In this document: positions 32,329-41,513 of the stretch, piece after piece
Layout of the letters: every line of letters begins with the position of its first letter
How positions within the stretch are numbered: the stretch's first letter is position 1
Source: Nocardia wallacei
GTDB taxonomy: Bacteria; Actinomycetota; Actinomycetes; Mycobacteriales; Mycobacteriaceae
Length of the DNA: 58,227 bases
Assembly (NCBI RefSeq): GCF_029868745.1
Contig: NZ_JARWOP010000281.1
Location: forward strand, 1-58,227
Direction: 5' to 3'
Notes under the pieces: model-generated
Databases searched by the model: none
Seen by the model: the letters and a program-made list of their open reading frames with translations, nothing else
What the model was told of the DNA's origin: nothing
Translations under genes and position numbers: made by a program

Positions 32329-33966
32329 TTACGCTCCCGCGGTGATGAATTCGGCGCACTTCTCGCCGATCATGTAGGACGGGGCGTTGGTGTTGCCGCC
32401 GGTGATGCTCGGCATGATCGAGGCGTCGGCGACCCGCAGGCCCTCGATGCCGCGCACCCGCAGCTGCGGATCGACCACCGCCCGCTCGTCGACGCCCATG
32501 CGGCAGGTGCCGACCGGGTGGTAGACGGAATGGATGCGGTTGGGCAGTTCGCGCCGCAGCGCCGTCTCGTCGGTGAACTCCGGGCCCGGCGAGTGCTCCT
32601 CGGTGACGTCGCCCGCGATGGTCTTGGACGACATGATCTCCCGGATCATGCCCATCGCCTCGATCAGGAACTCGGTGTCGGCCGGATCGGACAGGTAACC
32701 CGGGTCGATCAGCGGCTGCTGCAACGGATCGGTCGACGCCAGCCGCAGCTCACCCCGGCTCTTGGGGTAGATCAGGGTCGGGAAGATGGTGAGCGCCGAG
32801 CGGCGGTCGACCATGTGCAGCTTGTCCTCGTCCTGGTTGGGCACCGGGTAGCTCCACGGCAGGGTGTGGATCTGCATGTCCGGAATGTCCTTGGCGAACG
32901 AGGTTTTCACGAACCCGACGCATTCGAACACCGTCCGCCCGAACCACGAACTGCCCGGACGCAGCGCCTCGCGCAGCATGCCGGCCGCGAAATGCGACGG
33001 AATGCCGCGGTGCAGCGCCTTCTTGGAGATGTAGGTCATCGGGACGAACAGGTGGTCGTGCAGGTTCTGGCCGACCGGCAGGTCGGCGTGCACGTCGATG
33101 CCGAGGTCGCGCAGGTGCCCGGCCGGGCCGATGCCCGACAGCAGCAGCGTGTGCGCCGAACCCATCACGCCGCCGGAGACCACGACCTCCTTGGCCGCGC
33201 GGATGATGCGGCGGCGGCCGCGCTTCTCGATCACCTCGACGCCGGTGGCGCGCCCCTTCTCGATCACCACGCGCGCCACGTGCGCACCGGTGACCACGCG
33301 CAGATTCTTGTTCGGACGCTCGGTGATGAAGCCGCGCGAGGAGCTGTAGCGGATGCCGTTGCGCACGCTCTGCTGGAAGATGCTGATGCCCTCCTGCGAT
33401 TCGCCGTTGTAGTCGGCGATCTGCGGGACACCCAGCGTCTCGGTCGCGGCGGAGATGAAGCCCTGCGCGATCGGGGTCAGTTCCTTCTGCCGGGTGACCT
33501 GGATCGGGCCGCCGGAGCCGCGCAGTTCGCTGGCGCCGTCCTCCCAGTTCTCCAGGCGCTTGTAGGCGGGCAGCACGTCGGCGTAGCTCCAGCCCTCGCA
33601 GCCCTCCGCCGCCCAGGAGTCGAAGTTGGCCTTGTTGCCGCGCACGAACAGCATGCCGTTGACCGAGCTGGATCCGCCCAGCACCTTGCCGCGGGTCATC
33701 GGGATCTGGCGCTCGTTGGCGTGCTTCTGCGGCACCGAGTACTGACTCCAGGTGACCTGATGCTTGAGCTGCGGCACGGTGTGCACCGTCGTGATCATGC
33801 CCGGCACGCGGACCAGCCGGGTGTTGTCCTTGCGCCCGGCCTCCAGCAGGATCACGCTGGCGCCGTGCTCGGCCAGGCGGCCCGCGACGATGGCACCGGC
33901 GCTACCGGCGCCCACGACGACGTAATCGGCTTCGCTGGTATCCCCGGTGCGCGGAGAGTCGGTCAT
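32329..33966 (-). CDS. GMC-family FAD oxidoreductase (choline dehydrogenase-like)
   Basis: The 545-aa flavoenzyme starts with the FAD site DYVVVGAGSAGAIVAGRLAEHG. The GMC signature is MTRGKVLGGSSSVNGMLFVRG and the second signature is GGVMGSAHTLLLSGIGP. The catalytic His lies in RIHSVYHPVGTCRMG and a C-terminal Asn in TGGNTNAPSYMIGEK. It oxidises an alcohol; substrates of close relatives range from choline to long-chain or terpenoid alcohols. A TAGAACAAGTTCTA palindrome 77 bp upstream suggests KstR-type control with lipid catabolism. Confidence 0.9.
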   Translation of the reverse strand: MTDSPRTGDTSEADYVVVGAGSAGAIVAGRLAEHGASVILLEAGRKDNTRLVRVPGMITTVHTVPQLKHQVTWSQYSVPQKHANERQIPMTRGKVLGGSSSVNGMLFVRGNKANFDSWAAEGCEGWSYADVLPAYKRLENWEDGASELRGSGGPIQVTRQKELTPIAQGFISAATETLGVPQIADYNGESQEGISIFQQSVRNGIRYSSSRGFITERPNKNLRVVTGAHVARVVIEKGRATGVEVIEKRGRRRIIRAAKEVVVSGGVMGSAHTLLLSGIGPAGHLRDLGIDVHADLPVGQNLHDHLFVPMTYISKKALHRGIPSHFAAGMLREALRPGSSWFGRTVFECVGFVKTSFAKDIPDMQIHTLPWSYPVPNQDEDKLHMVDRRSALTIFPTLIYPKSRGELRLASTDPLQQPLIDPGYLSDPADTEFLIEAMGMIREIMSSKTIAGDVTEEHSPGPEFTDETALRRELPNRIHSVYHPVGTCRMGVDERAVVDPQLRVRGIEGLRVADASIMPSITGGNTNAPSYMIGEKCAEFITAGA

Positions 33967-34042
33967 AGTGCTTACCTCATCCTCGAAGTAGTCGGCAGAT
34001 CGCGGCCGCGCTCGGTGCCGGAGAGCGTGCCCGAGATCACTG

Positions 34043-34056
34043 TAGAACAAGTTCTA
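34043..34056. promoter_or_regulatory. KstR-like palindrome TAGAACAAGTTCTA
   Basis: This sequence fits the form TnnAACnnGTTnnA, reported for the mycobacterial sterol regulator KstR. It lies upstream of the GMC oxidoreductase gene (minus strand), 77 bp from its start. The identity of the binding protein is inferred. Confidence 0.6.
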
Positions 34057-34192
34057 ATAATGGTGAAGCGCCGGATCTGGATGCGGCTCCCCGTCGACGA
34101 TCCTCGATCGCGCGAGTCGGGTGGTGGCGATGGATCATCGGGGCCGCTCGCGGGCCGCTGCCGGTACCGTCGCGGCGCTGGTTCGAGCGTTG

Positions 34193-34206
34193 TAGAACCG
34201 GTTTCA
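34193..34206. promoter_or_regulatory. KstR-like palindrome TAGAACCGGTTTCA
   Basis: A second TnnAACnnGTTnnA match lies 43 bp upstream of the glutathione peroxidase GTG, so the divergent GMC/peroxidase pair carries one site for each gene. Confidence 0.55.
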
Positions 34207-34248
34207 TTTCCCGGGGTCGGTGATCGACTTCGACCTATCATCGCCCTT

Positions 34249-34734
34249 GTGACTATTCGTGACATTGCCGTACGCACTCTTTCCGACGAATCCACCACCC
34301 TCGGCGAACTGGCCGGCGACAAGGCGCTGCTGGTCGTGAACGTCGCGTCCAAATGCGGTCTGACGCCGCAGTACACCGGCCTGGTGGAACTGCAGAAGAC
34401 CTACGGCCCGCGCGGTTTCAGCGTGGTCGGGGTGCCGTGCAACCAGTTCATGGGTCAGGAGCCCGGCACCGCGCAGGAGATCGAGGAGTTCTGCTCGACC
34501 ACCTACGGTGTCGACTTTCCGCTGCTGGAGAAGACCGACGTGAACGGCGACGAGCGGCATCCGCTGTATCGAGAGCTGGTGCAGACCGCCGACGCGGAGG
34601 GCGAGGGCGGCGATATCCAGTGGAATTTCGAGAAGTTTCTCGTGGATCGGGACGGCAAGGTGGTGGCCCGGTTCCGGCCGCGGACCGAACCGCAGGACCC
34701 GGCGGTGGTCGCCGCCGTCGAGTCGGTGCTGTAG
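34249..34734 (+). CDS. Glutathione peroxidase-family thiol peroxidase
   Basis: The 161-aa protein (GTG start) has the peroxidatic Cys36 in NVASKCGLTPQY, the family segment GVPCNQFMGQEPG with a second Cys, and WNFEKFLVDRDGKV with the catalytic-tetrad Trp/Asn. It uses Cys rather than selenocysteine. Actinobacteria of this group use mycothiol and thioredoxin instead of glutathione, so thioredoxin is the likely reductant. It is divergent from the GMC oxidoreductase. Confidence 0.92.
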   Translation: MTIRDIAVRTLSDESTTLGELAGDKALLVVNVASKCGLTPQYTGLVELQKTYGPRGFSVVGVPCNQFMGQEPGTAQEIEEFCSTTYGVDFPLLEKTDVNGDERHPLYRELVQTADAEGEGGDIQWNFEKFLVDRDGKVVARFRPRTEPQDPAVVAAVESVL

Positions 34735-34753
34735 GCGCTCGGTCGCGAGTGGG

Positions 34754-35326
34754 TCAGTCGCGCAGCACGCGCACCGCGGCCTGCTCCAGCCGGTCGGCGA
34801 TCTCCGCGTACGAGGCGTAACCCATACCGGCGCGCACGAGGGCGCCGGCGTAGAGCAGTTCGAGCGACTCGACGATATCCGGGTCGGCGTCCTCGCCGAG
34901 GGCGTCGACCAGGCGCCGGCGGATCTCGCTGCCGATGCGCACGCGCAGGTGCGCGACATCGGGATCGGTGCCCAGCAGCGCACTGGTCACCGCGCCGGCG
35001 AGGGCCGGCTCGTCGGCGACCAGCATCGCGATCTGGCGTAGCACGGCGACCGTGCGGGCGATGCTGTCGGCGGTGTCGTCGTCGGCGGGCGCCGGGGTCG
35101 CGGCCAGGCGACGCCAGAAGACCTCGGCGACGAGGTGTTCCTTGGAGGAGAAATAGGTGTAGGCGGTGGCGGTGCCGACTCCGGCGGAGGCGGCGACCAT
35201 GCGCACTGTCAGGCCCGCGAAACCCTCGCGGGACAGCACCTCCAGGGCGGCCCGGGTCAGCCGGTCGACGGTGTCGGCCTGCTTCTCGGTGAGGCGGCGG
35301 CGAGTCGCCTCCAGGCTCACGGGCAT
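34754..35326 (-). CDS. TetR-family regulator
   Basis: The 190-aa regulator has an HTH with RLTRAALEVLSREGFAGLTV and VRMVAASAGVGTATAYTYF, then SSKEHLVAEVFWRRL. A perfect 14-bp palindrome sits 5 bp upstream of its start. It is divergent from a methyltransferase gene, which it likely controls together with itself. Related palindromes near 42.05 and 42.19 kb may be further targets. Confidence 0.9.
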   Translation of the reverse strand: MPVSLEATRRRLTEKQADTVDRLTRAALEVLSREGFAGLTVRMVAASAGVGTATAYTYFSSKEHLVAEVFWRRLAATPAPADDDTADSIARTVAVLRQIAMLVADEPALAGAVTSALLGTDPDVAHLRVRIGSEIRRRLVDALGEDADPDIVESLELLYAGALVRAGMGYASYAEIADRLEQAAVRVLRD

Positions 35327-35331
35327 AGAAT

Positions 35332-35345
35332 CAGACACGTGTCTG
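35332..35345. promoter_or_regulatory. Perfect palindrome CAGACACGTGTCTG
   Basis: The 14-bp palindrome lies between the TetR gene and the methyltransferase gene. It is the probable operator of this TetR. Similar cores occur at 42050-42063 and 42186-42199. Confidence 0.7.
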
Positions 35346-35393
35346 GATGCTACACTGGACACCCCTTGCGGGCAACAGAAAGGTCCGTCTCCC

Positions 35394-36062
35394 ATGACCC
35401 GTGCCGATTCGGCGGTTTCCGGCGCCACCGGCGAATTATTCGAACTCGCCGAGCAAACTACCGGTTTCATGCCCAGCGAGGAGGGCCGGGCACTCTACGA
35501 GGCGGTCCTGCGCTACGCCGGTGACGGCCTCGTTCTGGAAATCGGCACCTATTGCGGTAAGTCGTCGATCTACCTCGGCGCGGCCGCCCGCGACACCGGC
35601 GCGACCGTCTACACCCTCGACCATCACCAGGGTTCGGAGGAGCACCAGCCGGGCTGGGAGTATCACGACAGCTCGCTGGTGGACCCGGAGACGGGCCGCT
35701 TCGACACGGTCGCGGCGTTCCGGCGTGCCATCGTGCGGGCCGGGCTGACCGACACCGTGATCGGGATCGTCGGCCCCTCGGCCACCGTGGCGCGCATGTG
35801 GCGCAGCCCGATCCGGCTGCTGTTCATCGACGGCGGACACACCGAAGAGGCGGCCCAGCGGGACTATGACAACTGGGCGCACTGGGTCGCCGCGGGCGGC
35901 GCACTCGCCATCCACGACGTCTTCCCCGACCCCCGCGACGGCGGGCAAGCGCCCTACCACATCTATCGGAAAGCGTTGGAGAGCGGGAAGTTCCGCGAGG
36001 TCTCGGTCACGGGCTCGCTGCGCATCCTCGAGCGTTCCGCGGGCTGCGGCGGGCAAGGGTAA
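35394..36062 (+). CDS. Class I SAM-dependent methyltransferase (cephalosporin hydroxylase/CmcI-like fold)
   Basis: The 222-aa enzyme has the SAM-binding motif I VLEIGTYCGKSSIYLGAA, an acidic TVYTLDHHQGSEEH and LLFIDGGHTEEAAQRDYDNW, typical of the Methyltransf_24 group. IHDVFPDPRDGG follows as a probable metal or substrate site. It ends 6 bp before the convergent alpha/alpha-barrel gene. The neighbouring glycosyltransferase operon suggests a shared glycan or glycolipid product, which is inference. Confidence 0.8.
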   Translation: MTRADSAVSGATGELFELAEQTTGFMPSEEGRALYEAVLRYAGDGLVLEIGTYCGKSSIYLGAAARDTGATVYTLDHHQGSEEHQPGWEYHDSSLVDPETGRFDTVAAFRRAIVRAGLTDTVIGIVGPSATVARMWRSPIRLLFIDGGHTEEAAQRDYDNWAHWVAAGGALAIHDVFPDPRDGGQAPYHIYRKALESGKFREVSVTGSLRILERSAGCGGQG

Positions 36063-36068
36063 GGCCCG

Positions 36069-37136
36069 TTACGGGCGGGAGCCCACGCAATCGCAGGCGC
36101 AGCCGGTGGCGAGGTCGATCGGGGCGGCGGGCTCGCGGAAGATGCCGTTGGCCGGTGTGGTGCGGGAGAGGGCGTCGGCGGCCAGGATCATGGCTCCGCC
36201 GGTCCAGGTGGTGCGTTCCTCCGGCCAGCGTTTGCCGTCGGCGAATACCAGTCCGGTCCAATATGATCCGTCGGCCTCGCGCAGGTGCTGCATGGCGGCC
36301 AGCAGGCGGTGGGCGCGGGTGCGGTCGCCGAGGGTATCCAGGGCCAGCGCCAGTTCGCAGGTCTCCGCACCGGTCACCCACGGCCGGTCCGCGACGCATC
36401 GGATGCCCAGGTCGCCGACGACGAAATCGCCCCAGCGCGAAGCGATTCGCTCCGCGGCGGCCACACCGTCGTAGGCGCCGCACAGCACCGGGTAATACCA
36501 GTCCATCGAGTAGCGGTCCTTCTCGGTGAAGGACTCCGGGTGGTGGCGGATGGCGTGGCCGAGTCGCAGGGCCGAGATCTCCCAGTCCGGCTGTGGGTCA
36601 CCGAGTAATTCGGCCAGCGCCAGGGCGCACCGGATGCTGTGGAACATGCTCGCGCACCCTGTCAGCAGCGCCTCCGCGGCGACCCCGGAAGCTCCGCGCA
36701 GCCAATAGATCTCGCCGTTGCGCCCCTGCTGCATGGTGACCACGTAGTCGACGGCGGCCCGCACGCTCGGCCACAGTGCCGCGGCGAAATCGCGATCCCC
36801 GGTGTAGCGGAAGTAGTGCCATATCCCGGTCGCGAGGTAGGCGCAGAAGTTGGTGTCGGCGTCCGCGTTCTCGATCGCGCCCGCGCGGAACTGCGACGGC
36901 CAGGAGCCGTCCGGGCGCTGGGTGCGCGCCGACCACTCGTACGCCGCGCGCGCCTCGGTCAGCAGTCCGGTCGCGGTGAGCGCCATCGCGCTCTCGACGT
37001 GGTCCCACGGATCGGTGTGGCCGCCGGTGAACCAGGGCAGCGCCCCGTCGGATTCCTGTGCGGCGGCAATGGATTCGCCGGTCTGCCGGCACTGCGCGGC
37101 GGTGAGGACGCCGGGCACCGCCGGTAGGTCAGGCAC
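36069..37136 (-). CDS. Alpha/alpha-toroid enzyme (annotated in relatives as prenyltransferase/terpene cyclase-like)
   Basis: The 355-aa protein is rich in helix pairs with Q-x-x-DG-x-x-(P/W) motifs: IAAAQESDGALPWF, RTQRPDGSWPSQF and GSYWTGLVFADGKRW. Such repeats occur in (alpha/alpha)6 barrels of prenyltransferases, terpene cyclases and glucoamylase-like glycosidases. The segments TDPWDHVESAMAL and DTNFCAYLATGIWHY also recall GH15-type barrels. The C-terminal CACDC is notable. It starts at GTG, overlapping the stop of the upstream methyltransferase by 8 bp, so it is the third gene of a coupled operon. Confidence 0.6.
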   Translation of the reverse strand: MPDLPAVPGVLTAAQCRQTGESIAAAQESDGALPWFTGGHTDPWDHVESAMALTATGLLTEARAAYEWSARTQRPDGSWPSQFRAGAIENADADTNFCAYLATGIWHYFRYTGDRDFAAALWPSVRAAVDYVVTMQQGRNGEIYWLRGASGVAAEALLTGCASMFHSIRCALALAELLGDPQPDWEISALRLGHAIRHHPESFTEKDRYSMDWYYPVLCGAYDGVAAAERIASRWGDFVVGDLGIRCVADRPWVTGAETCELALALDTLGDRTRAHRLLAAMQHLREADGSYWTGLVFADGKRWPEERTTWTGGAMILAADALSRTTPANGIFREPAAPIDLATGCACDCVGSRP

Positions 37137-37854
37137 TACGCACCGCCGGTTTGGTGAAGTACAGCGCGACGCTCTTGCCGATGACGGGGTCCAGCGCGCT
37201 CTCCGCGAAGCGAGTCAGCCGGGGTCGTTTCATCATGTCCCACACCAGCAGCCGGTGATAGGCGCCGACCACCCTGCTGTCCGTCTTCGACACCCCCACC
37301 AGGCATTTCAGCCACCAGTAGGGCGAGTGCAGGGCATGGGCGTGCGCGCTGTGGATGAATCGCACACCCTGTCCCGCGATCTTGCCGCGCAATTCGTCGG
37401 CGCGGTAGATGCGCACGTGGCCGCCCTCGTTGGCGTGGTACTCGTCCGACAGCAGCCAGCAGATGCGCTCCGGTAGCCAGCGCGGCACCGTGACCGCCAG
37501 CGCCCCACCGGGTTTGAGCACCCGCACCAGTTCGGCGATGGCCCGGTCGTCCTCGGGGACGTGCTCGAGGATCTCCGACGCGATGACGATGTCGAATTCT
37601 TCGTTGTCGTAGGGCAGGGCCAGCGCATCGCCCTGTACCGCTTCGGCTTTCGCGTAGGCGGGCACCTCCCGCGCCTCGGCCATCGCGCCGAACATGACCT
37701 TCACGTCGGCCAGGTCGCTCGCGCTCTGGTCGAAGGCGACGACATCCGCGCCGCGCCGATATGCCTCGAACGAGTGCCTGCCCTGCCCGCAGCCGACATC
37801 GATGACGCGGGTGCCCGGCCCGATTCCGAGGCGGTCGAAGTCGACGGTCAGCAT
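37129..37854 (-). CDS. SAM-dependent methyltransferase (Methyltransf_11 type)
   Basis: The 241-aa enzyme has motif I VIDVGCGQGRHSFEAYRRG, the acidic residue in VVAFDQSASDL and the post-motif FDIVIASEILEHVPED. The C-terminal half (SPYWWLKCLVGV and MMKRPRLTRFAESALDP) looks membrane-associated or substrate-specific. Both ends overlap neighbours: its ATG overlaps the glycosyltransferase stop and its stop overlaps the next start. The three proteins should therefore be made in balanced amounts. Confidence 0.85.
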   Translation of the reverse strand: MLTVDFDRLGIGPGTRVIDVGCGQGRHSFEAYRRGADVVAFDQSASDLADVKVMFGAMAEAREVPAYAKAEAVQGDALALPYDNEEFDIVIASEILEHVPEDDRAIAELVRVLKPGGALAVTVPRWLPERICWLLSDEYHANEGGHVRIYRADELRGKIAGQGVRFIHSAHAHALHSPYWWLKCLVGVSKTDSRVVGAYHRLLVWDMMKRPRLTRFAESALDPVIGKSVALYFTKPAVRSA

Positions 37855-39101
37855 GTGCCCTCCTCGGGTGCGTGGTTCCGCCGGGCGATGGCTCGCTCGT
37901 AGACAGAAACGGTCTGTGCGGCAACAGCTTCCCAGCTGTACACGGTAACCGCACGGCGACGCCCCGCGGCGCCGAGTTCGGTCAGCCGGCGGCGGGAGTC
38001 CAGCAATCGGCCGACGGTGTGGGTCAGCTCGTCGACATTGCCCGGTTCGACCAGTTCGGCGCAGTCGCCCACGACCTCCGGCAGCGCCCCCGCGCGGCTG
38101 GCGACCAGCGGGGTGCCGCTGGCCATCGACTCCACGGCGGGCAGTGAGAAGCCCTCGTACATGGACGGGATGCAGGCGAGGTCGGCCGACGCCAGCAGTT
38201 CGGCGAGTTCGGTGTCGGACAGGCCCGCGGTGGCCGTGACGATATCGGACAGGCCGAGTTCGGCGATCAGCTTCTCCGTCGGCCCGTTCGGCTCCAGCTT
38301 GGCCACCAGGCGCAGCTCGATGTCGTGCGAAAGCCGCAGCCGGGCAACGGCTTGCAGCAGGTGACCGATGCCCTTGAGGGGTTTGTCCGCGCTGGCGACC
38401 GCGACGATGCGACCGGGAACGCGGCGATCCCGCGGCCGGAACAGGTCGGTATCGACCCCCAGCGGCACCACGTTCAGCTGGTCCACCGCCACCCCGAAGT
38501 CGTCGACGATATCGGCCGCCGAGGACGAGGACACCGTGATGAGGTCCGGAATCTGCTGGGCCACCCGCTGCTGCATGGCGAGGAACCCGTACCAGCGCCG
38601 CACGAACGGCTTGCGCCGCCAGGGCGCGGCGGCCAGATCGAGCGCGCGGTCCCGGGTGATCGGATGATGCACCGTCGCCACCAGCGGCAGCCGCGCCGCG
38701 ATGTCCAGCAGGCCGGTGCCGAGGCACTGATTGTCGTGCACCACATCGAAATCCGCGGCGCGCGAGCGCAGCAGCCGGGCGGCCCGCAGGCTGAACGTGC
38801 GCGGCTCCGGGAAGCCGGCGGTCCACATCGTGCCGAGCTCCAGCAGGTCGATCCGGTCGCGGATCTCACCGGGCCGCGGGGTGCGGAACGGGTCCGGCTC
38901 CCGGTACAGGTCCAGGCCGGGTACCTCGGTCAGGGTCACCCGCGGGTCGAGGTGCTCCGGATACGGCTGCCCGGAGAACACCTCGACTCGATGCCCGAGT
39001 TCGGCCAGGCCGCGGCTGAGGTGCCGGACATAGACCCCCTGCCCGCCACAGTGGGTCTTGCTGCGGTAGGACAGCAGGGCAATGCGCACTTGTCGGCTCA
39101 C
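37848..39101 (-). CDS. Glycosyltransferase family 4 (GT-B fold)
   Basis: The 417-aa enzyme begins VRIALLSYRSKTHCGGQGVY, the N-terminal Gly loop of GT4 enzymes. The C-terminal donor domain has VPLGVDTDLFRP, VAVASADKPLKG and the nucleotide-sugar motif PSMYEGFSLPAVESMASGTPLV, with the EX7E glutamates in EGFSLPAVE. It starts at GTG and heads the operon. The acceptor may be a lipid or polyisoprenoid, given the partner genes, but this is not proven. Confidence 0.88.
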   Translation of the reverse strand: MSRQVRIALLSYRSKTHCGGQGVYVRHLSRGLAELGHRVEVFSGQPYPEHLDPRVTLTEVPGLDLYREPDPFRTPRPGEIRDRIDLLELGTMWTAGFPEPRTFSLRAARLLRSRAADFDVVHDNQCLGTGLLDIAARLPLVATVHHPITRDRALDLAAAPWRRKPFVRRWYGFLAMQQRVAQQIPDLITVSSSSAADIVDDFGVAVDQLNVVPLGVDTDLFRPRDRRVPGRIVAVASADKPLKGIGHLLQAVARLRLSHDIELRLVAKLEPNGPTEKLIAELGLSDIVTATAGLSDTELAELLASADLACIPSMYEGFSLPAVESMASGTPLVASRAGALPEVVGDCAELVEPGNVDELTHTVGRLLDSRRRLTELGAAGRRRAVTVYSWEAVAAQTVSVYERAIARRNHAPEEGTC

Positions 39102-39137
39102 TCTCCGTGGTCGAGACAGGAAGGGGTAGAGGGTGAT

Positions 39138-39998
39138 TCAGGCCGTGAGGCCCAGTGGGGCCAGCTTGGCGGCCAAGCGGTCCAGGTAGGCGAGCACCTC
39201 GGCATCGGATTTGTCCGGGAGCCCGTACAGCACATCGGTGACCCCGGCCGCCTCCCATTCGGCCAGCCGCTCGGCGTCCGGCTTGAAATCGAGGGCGACG
39301 ACGCGCGGCTGCCCGCTGCGCCCGGCCTCCTGCCACACCTTCGACAGCAGTTTCAGCCGATCCAGCAGCAGATCGTTCTCGTAGGGCGTGGTGATCCAGC
39401 CGTCCGCCGATTTGGCGATCCACCGGAAGCCCTGTTCGGTGCCCGCGGTGCCGATGAGCACCGGCACGTGCCGCTGCACCGGCTTCGGCCACGCCCAACT
39501 CGGCCCGAACTTCACGAACTCGCCGTCGTAGGCCGCCTCCTCCTGGGTCCACAGGGCGTTCATGGCCTCGAGGTATTCGCGCAACACCGTGCGCCGCTTC
39601 TTCGGCGGCACCCCGTGATCGGTGAGTTCGTCGGTGTTCCAGCCGAATCCGGCGCCCAGGCTGACCCGGCCGCCGGACAGGTGGTCGAGCGTGGCGATGG
39701 TCTTGGCGAGGGTGATCACATCGTGTTCCACGGGCAGCGCGACCGCGGTGGACAATTCGATGCGCTCGGTGACCGCGGCCGCGGTGCCCAGCGCCACCCA
39801 CGGGTCGAGGGTGCGGGTGTAGCGGTCGTCGGGCAGGCTGGCATCGCCGGTCACCGGGTGTGCCGCTTCGCGTTTCACCGGAATGTGGGTGTGCTCGGGC
39901 ACGAAGAAGGACGCGAATCCGCGCTCCTCGGCCGCCTGCGCGGCCGCGGCGGGGGTGATGCCGCGATCGCTGGTGAACAAGACGATGCCGAAACGCAT
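39138..39998 (-). CDS. LLM-class F420-dependent oxidoreductase
   Basis: The 286-aa luciferase-like TIM barrel protein shows MRFGIVLFTSDRG at the start, FFVPEHTHIP, LDPWVALGTAAAVTERIELST, and GRVSLGAGFGWNTDEL, all typical of the TIGR03619 group. Members use F420 or FMN to oxidise or reduce varied substrates. M. tuberculosis Rv3520c in the cholesterol region is a distant parallel. It is 15 bp downstream of the FAD dehydrogenase gene, in the same operon. Confidence 0.88.
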   Translation of the reverse strand: MRFGIVLFTSDRGITPAAAAQAAEERGFASFFVPEHTHIPVKREAAHPVTGDASLPDDRYTRTLDPWVALGTAAAVTERIELSTAVALPVEHDVITLAKTIATLDHLSGGRVSLGAGFGWNTDELTDHGVPPKKRRTVLREYLEAMNALWTQEEAAYDGEFVKFGPSWAWPKPVQRHVPVLIGTAGTEQGFRWIAKSADGWITTPYENDLLLDRLKLLSKVWQEAGRSGQPRVVALDFKPDAERLAEWEAAGVTDVLYGLPDKSDAEVLAYLDRLAAKLAPLGLTA

Positions 39999-40013
39999 GG
40001 CCTGTGGGTCCTT

Positions 40014-41513
40014 TCAGTTCGCCGCAGCGGGGGAGTGCGGGGTTTCGCCGGTGGCGGCGGCGTGTCCGGCGCGGCGTCCGTAGAAGCTGCCGTCGCCGAG
40101 GGACGCGCCGCTGGCGTAGCCGCCGGCGCAGATGCCGGAGGTGCAGCGGCCCGCGGCGTACAACCCGGCGATCGGTTCGCCGGAGACGTGCAGCACGCGC
40201 GAGTCGAGGTCGGTGCGCAGGCCGCCGAGGGTGAATCCGGCGGTCATGCCGCGCAGGTCGTATCCGGCGAGCGGGGCCCCGATCGGCTTCACCCATTCCG
40301 GCTTCTTGCCCAGCAGCGGATCGACGCCGTCCTTGGCGTGCCGGTTGTAGACCTCGACCGTGGTCTGCAGCGCACCGGCGGGCAGGCCCATCTCGGTCTC
40401 GAGTTCCTCGACCGTCTCCGCCACCCAGGTCGGCGGCTGCCGGAAGAACGGCGTGGAGGTCTCGGTGGCGTCGGCGGCCTCGAGCGCCTCCTCGTCCAGC
40501 ACCAGGAACGCCTGATTTTCCTGCTGCAGCAGGGTCGCCTGGCCGATGCGGCCGGGGTAGGTGTCCTCCGCGACGTAGCGCTGGCCGCGGCCGTTGACGA
40601 GGATGCCGCGCGCCATCCGCTGTGGGTCGCCGAAGAAGGCGACCTCGGTGGCGTCCATGTGGGCCAGGTCCGCGCCGAGCGCCTGGGCGATGCGGATGCC
40701 GATGCCGTCGTGCTCCTCGATGGCCGCGCCCGGTCGTCCGATCAACCGCGGCGCGTAGCTCTCGATCATCTGCTGCTGATAGGCGAAGCTGCCGGTGGCC
40801 AGCACGACCCCGCGCCGGGCCCGCACGGTCAGCGGCTTGCCGTAGCGTTTGGCGACGATGCCGACGACGCGATCCTCGTCGTCGACCACGAGGCGCTGGA
40901 TGCGCACGTCGTATTCGGCTCGGACGCCGAGGGATTCGGCCGTATCGGTGAGCGGCTTCATCAGCATGTAGCCGCCGCCCTTGGCGCCGGTGCGCTTGTT
41001 CGCCATCTGCGGCACGTGGCCGCGCGGCGCGGGCGGGACGAGTTCGTTGAAGGGCGCGGCGTTCTCGCCGCCGGAGTACATCAGGCCCTCGTCGTGCGGC
41101 GGCTCCCAGCCGGGCTCGCCCCAGAACTCCTCCTTGAACGGCACGCCCTGGGCGACCAGCCAGTCGTAATGCGCCACGCTGCCCTGGCAGTAGTCGTGGA
41201 TCTTGGCCTTGTCCACACCCGGTCCCAGCGCGGCGAGCAGGAACTTCTCCATGCTCTCCGGAGTGTCCTCGAAGCCGAGCGCGCGTTGCAGCGGCGTCCC
41301 GCCGCCGAGGTAGATGAATCCGCCCGCCTGCGAGGCGGCCCCACCCCAGCCGCCGGTGCGCTCCAGCACGAGCACATCGGCACCCGCGCGTGCGGCCTCG
41401 ATGGCGGCGGCCGCTCCGGCGACACCGTATCCGGCGATCACGACATCGGCCTCGAGGTCCCAGGCCGTGATCGCGGCGGCGCGCGCGGGGCGCACGGTTG
41501 GTGTGTCGGTCAT
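40014..41513 (-). CDS. FAD-binding dehydrogenase (3-ketosteroid dehydrogenase/fumarate reductase flavoprotein family)
   Basis: The 499-aa flavoprotein has an N-terminal FAD site (DVVIAGYGVAGAAAAIEAARAG), LERTGGWGGAASQAGGFIYLGG and a C-terminal FAD loop (AGLYAAGRCTSGICAGGYASG). This is the family containing 3-ketosteroid delta-1-dehydrogenases and fumarate reductases. TAGFTLGGLRTDLDSRVL resembles the latter part of such enzymes. The start ATG overlaps the stop of the upstream CMD-like gene (ATGA). Operon partners make a role in steroid or ring-compound catabolism plausible, but the substrate is not set by sequence. Confidence 0.82.
   Translation of the reverse strand: MTDTPTVRPARAAAITAWDLEADVVIAGYGVAGAAAAIEAARAGADVLVLERTGGWGGAASQAGGFIYLGGGTPLQRALGFEDTPESMEKFLLAALGPGVDKAKIHDYCQGSVAHYDWLVAQGVPFKEEFWGEPGWEPPHDEGLMYSGGENAAPFNELVPPAPRGHVPQMANKRTGAKGGGYMLMKPLTDTAESLGVRAEYDVRIQRLVVDDEDRVVGIVAKRYGKPLTVRARRGVVLATGSFAYQQQMIESYAPRLIGRPGAAIEEHDGIGIRIAQALGADLAHMDATEVAFFGDPQRMARGILVNGRGQRYVAEDTYPGRIGQATLLQQENQAFLVLDEEALEAADATETSTPFFRQPPTWVAETVEELETEMGLPAGALQTTVEVYNRHAKDGVDPLLGKKPEWVKPIGAPLAGYDLRGMTAGFTLGGLRTDLDSRVLHVSGEPIAGLYAAGRCTSGICAGGYASGASLGDGSFYGRRAGHAAATGETPHSPAAAN

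Noticed and set aside
31063..34734. 1223-codon plus-strand frame
   Set aside because: Runs antisense to the TDT carrier and GMC oxidoreductase and only joins the real peroxidase frame at its end.
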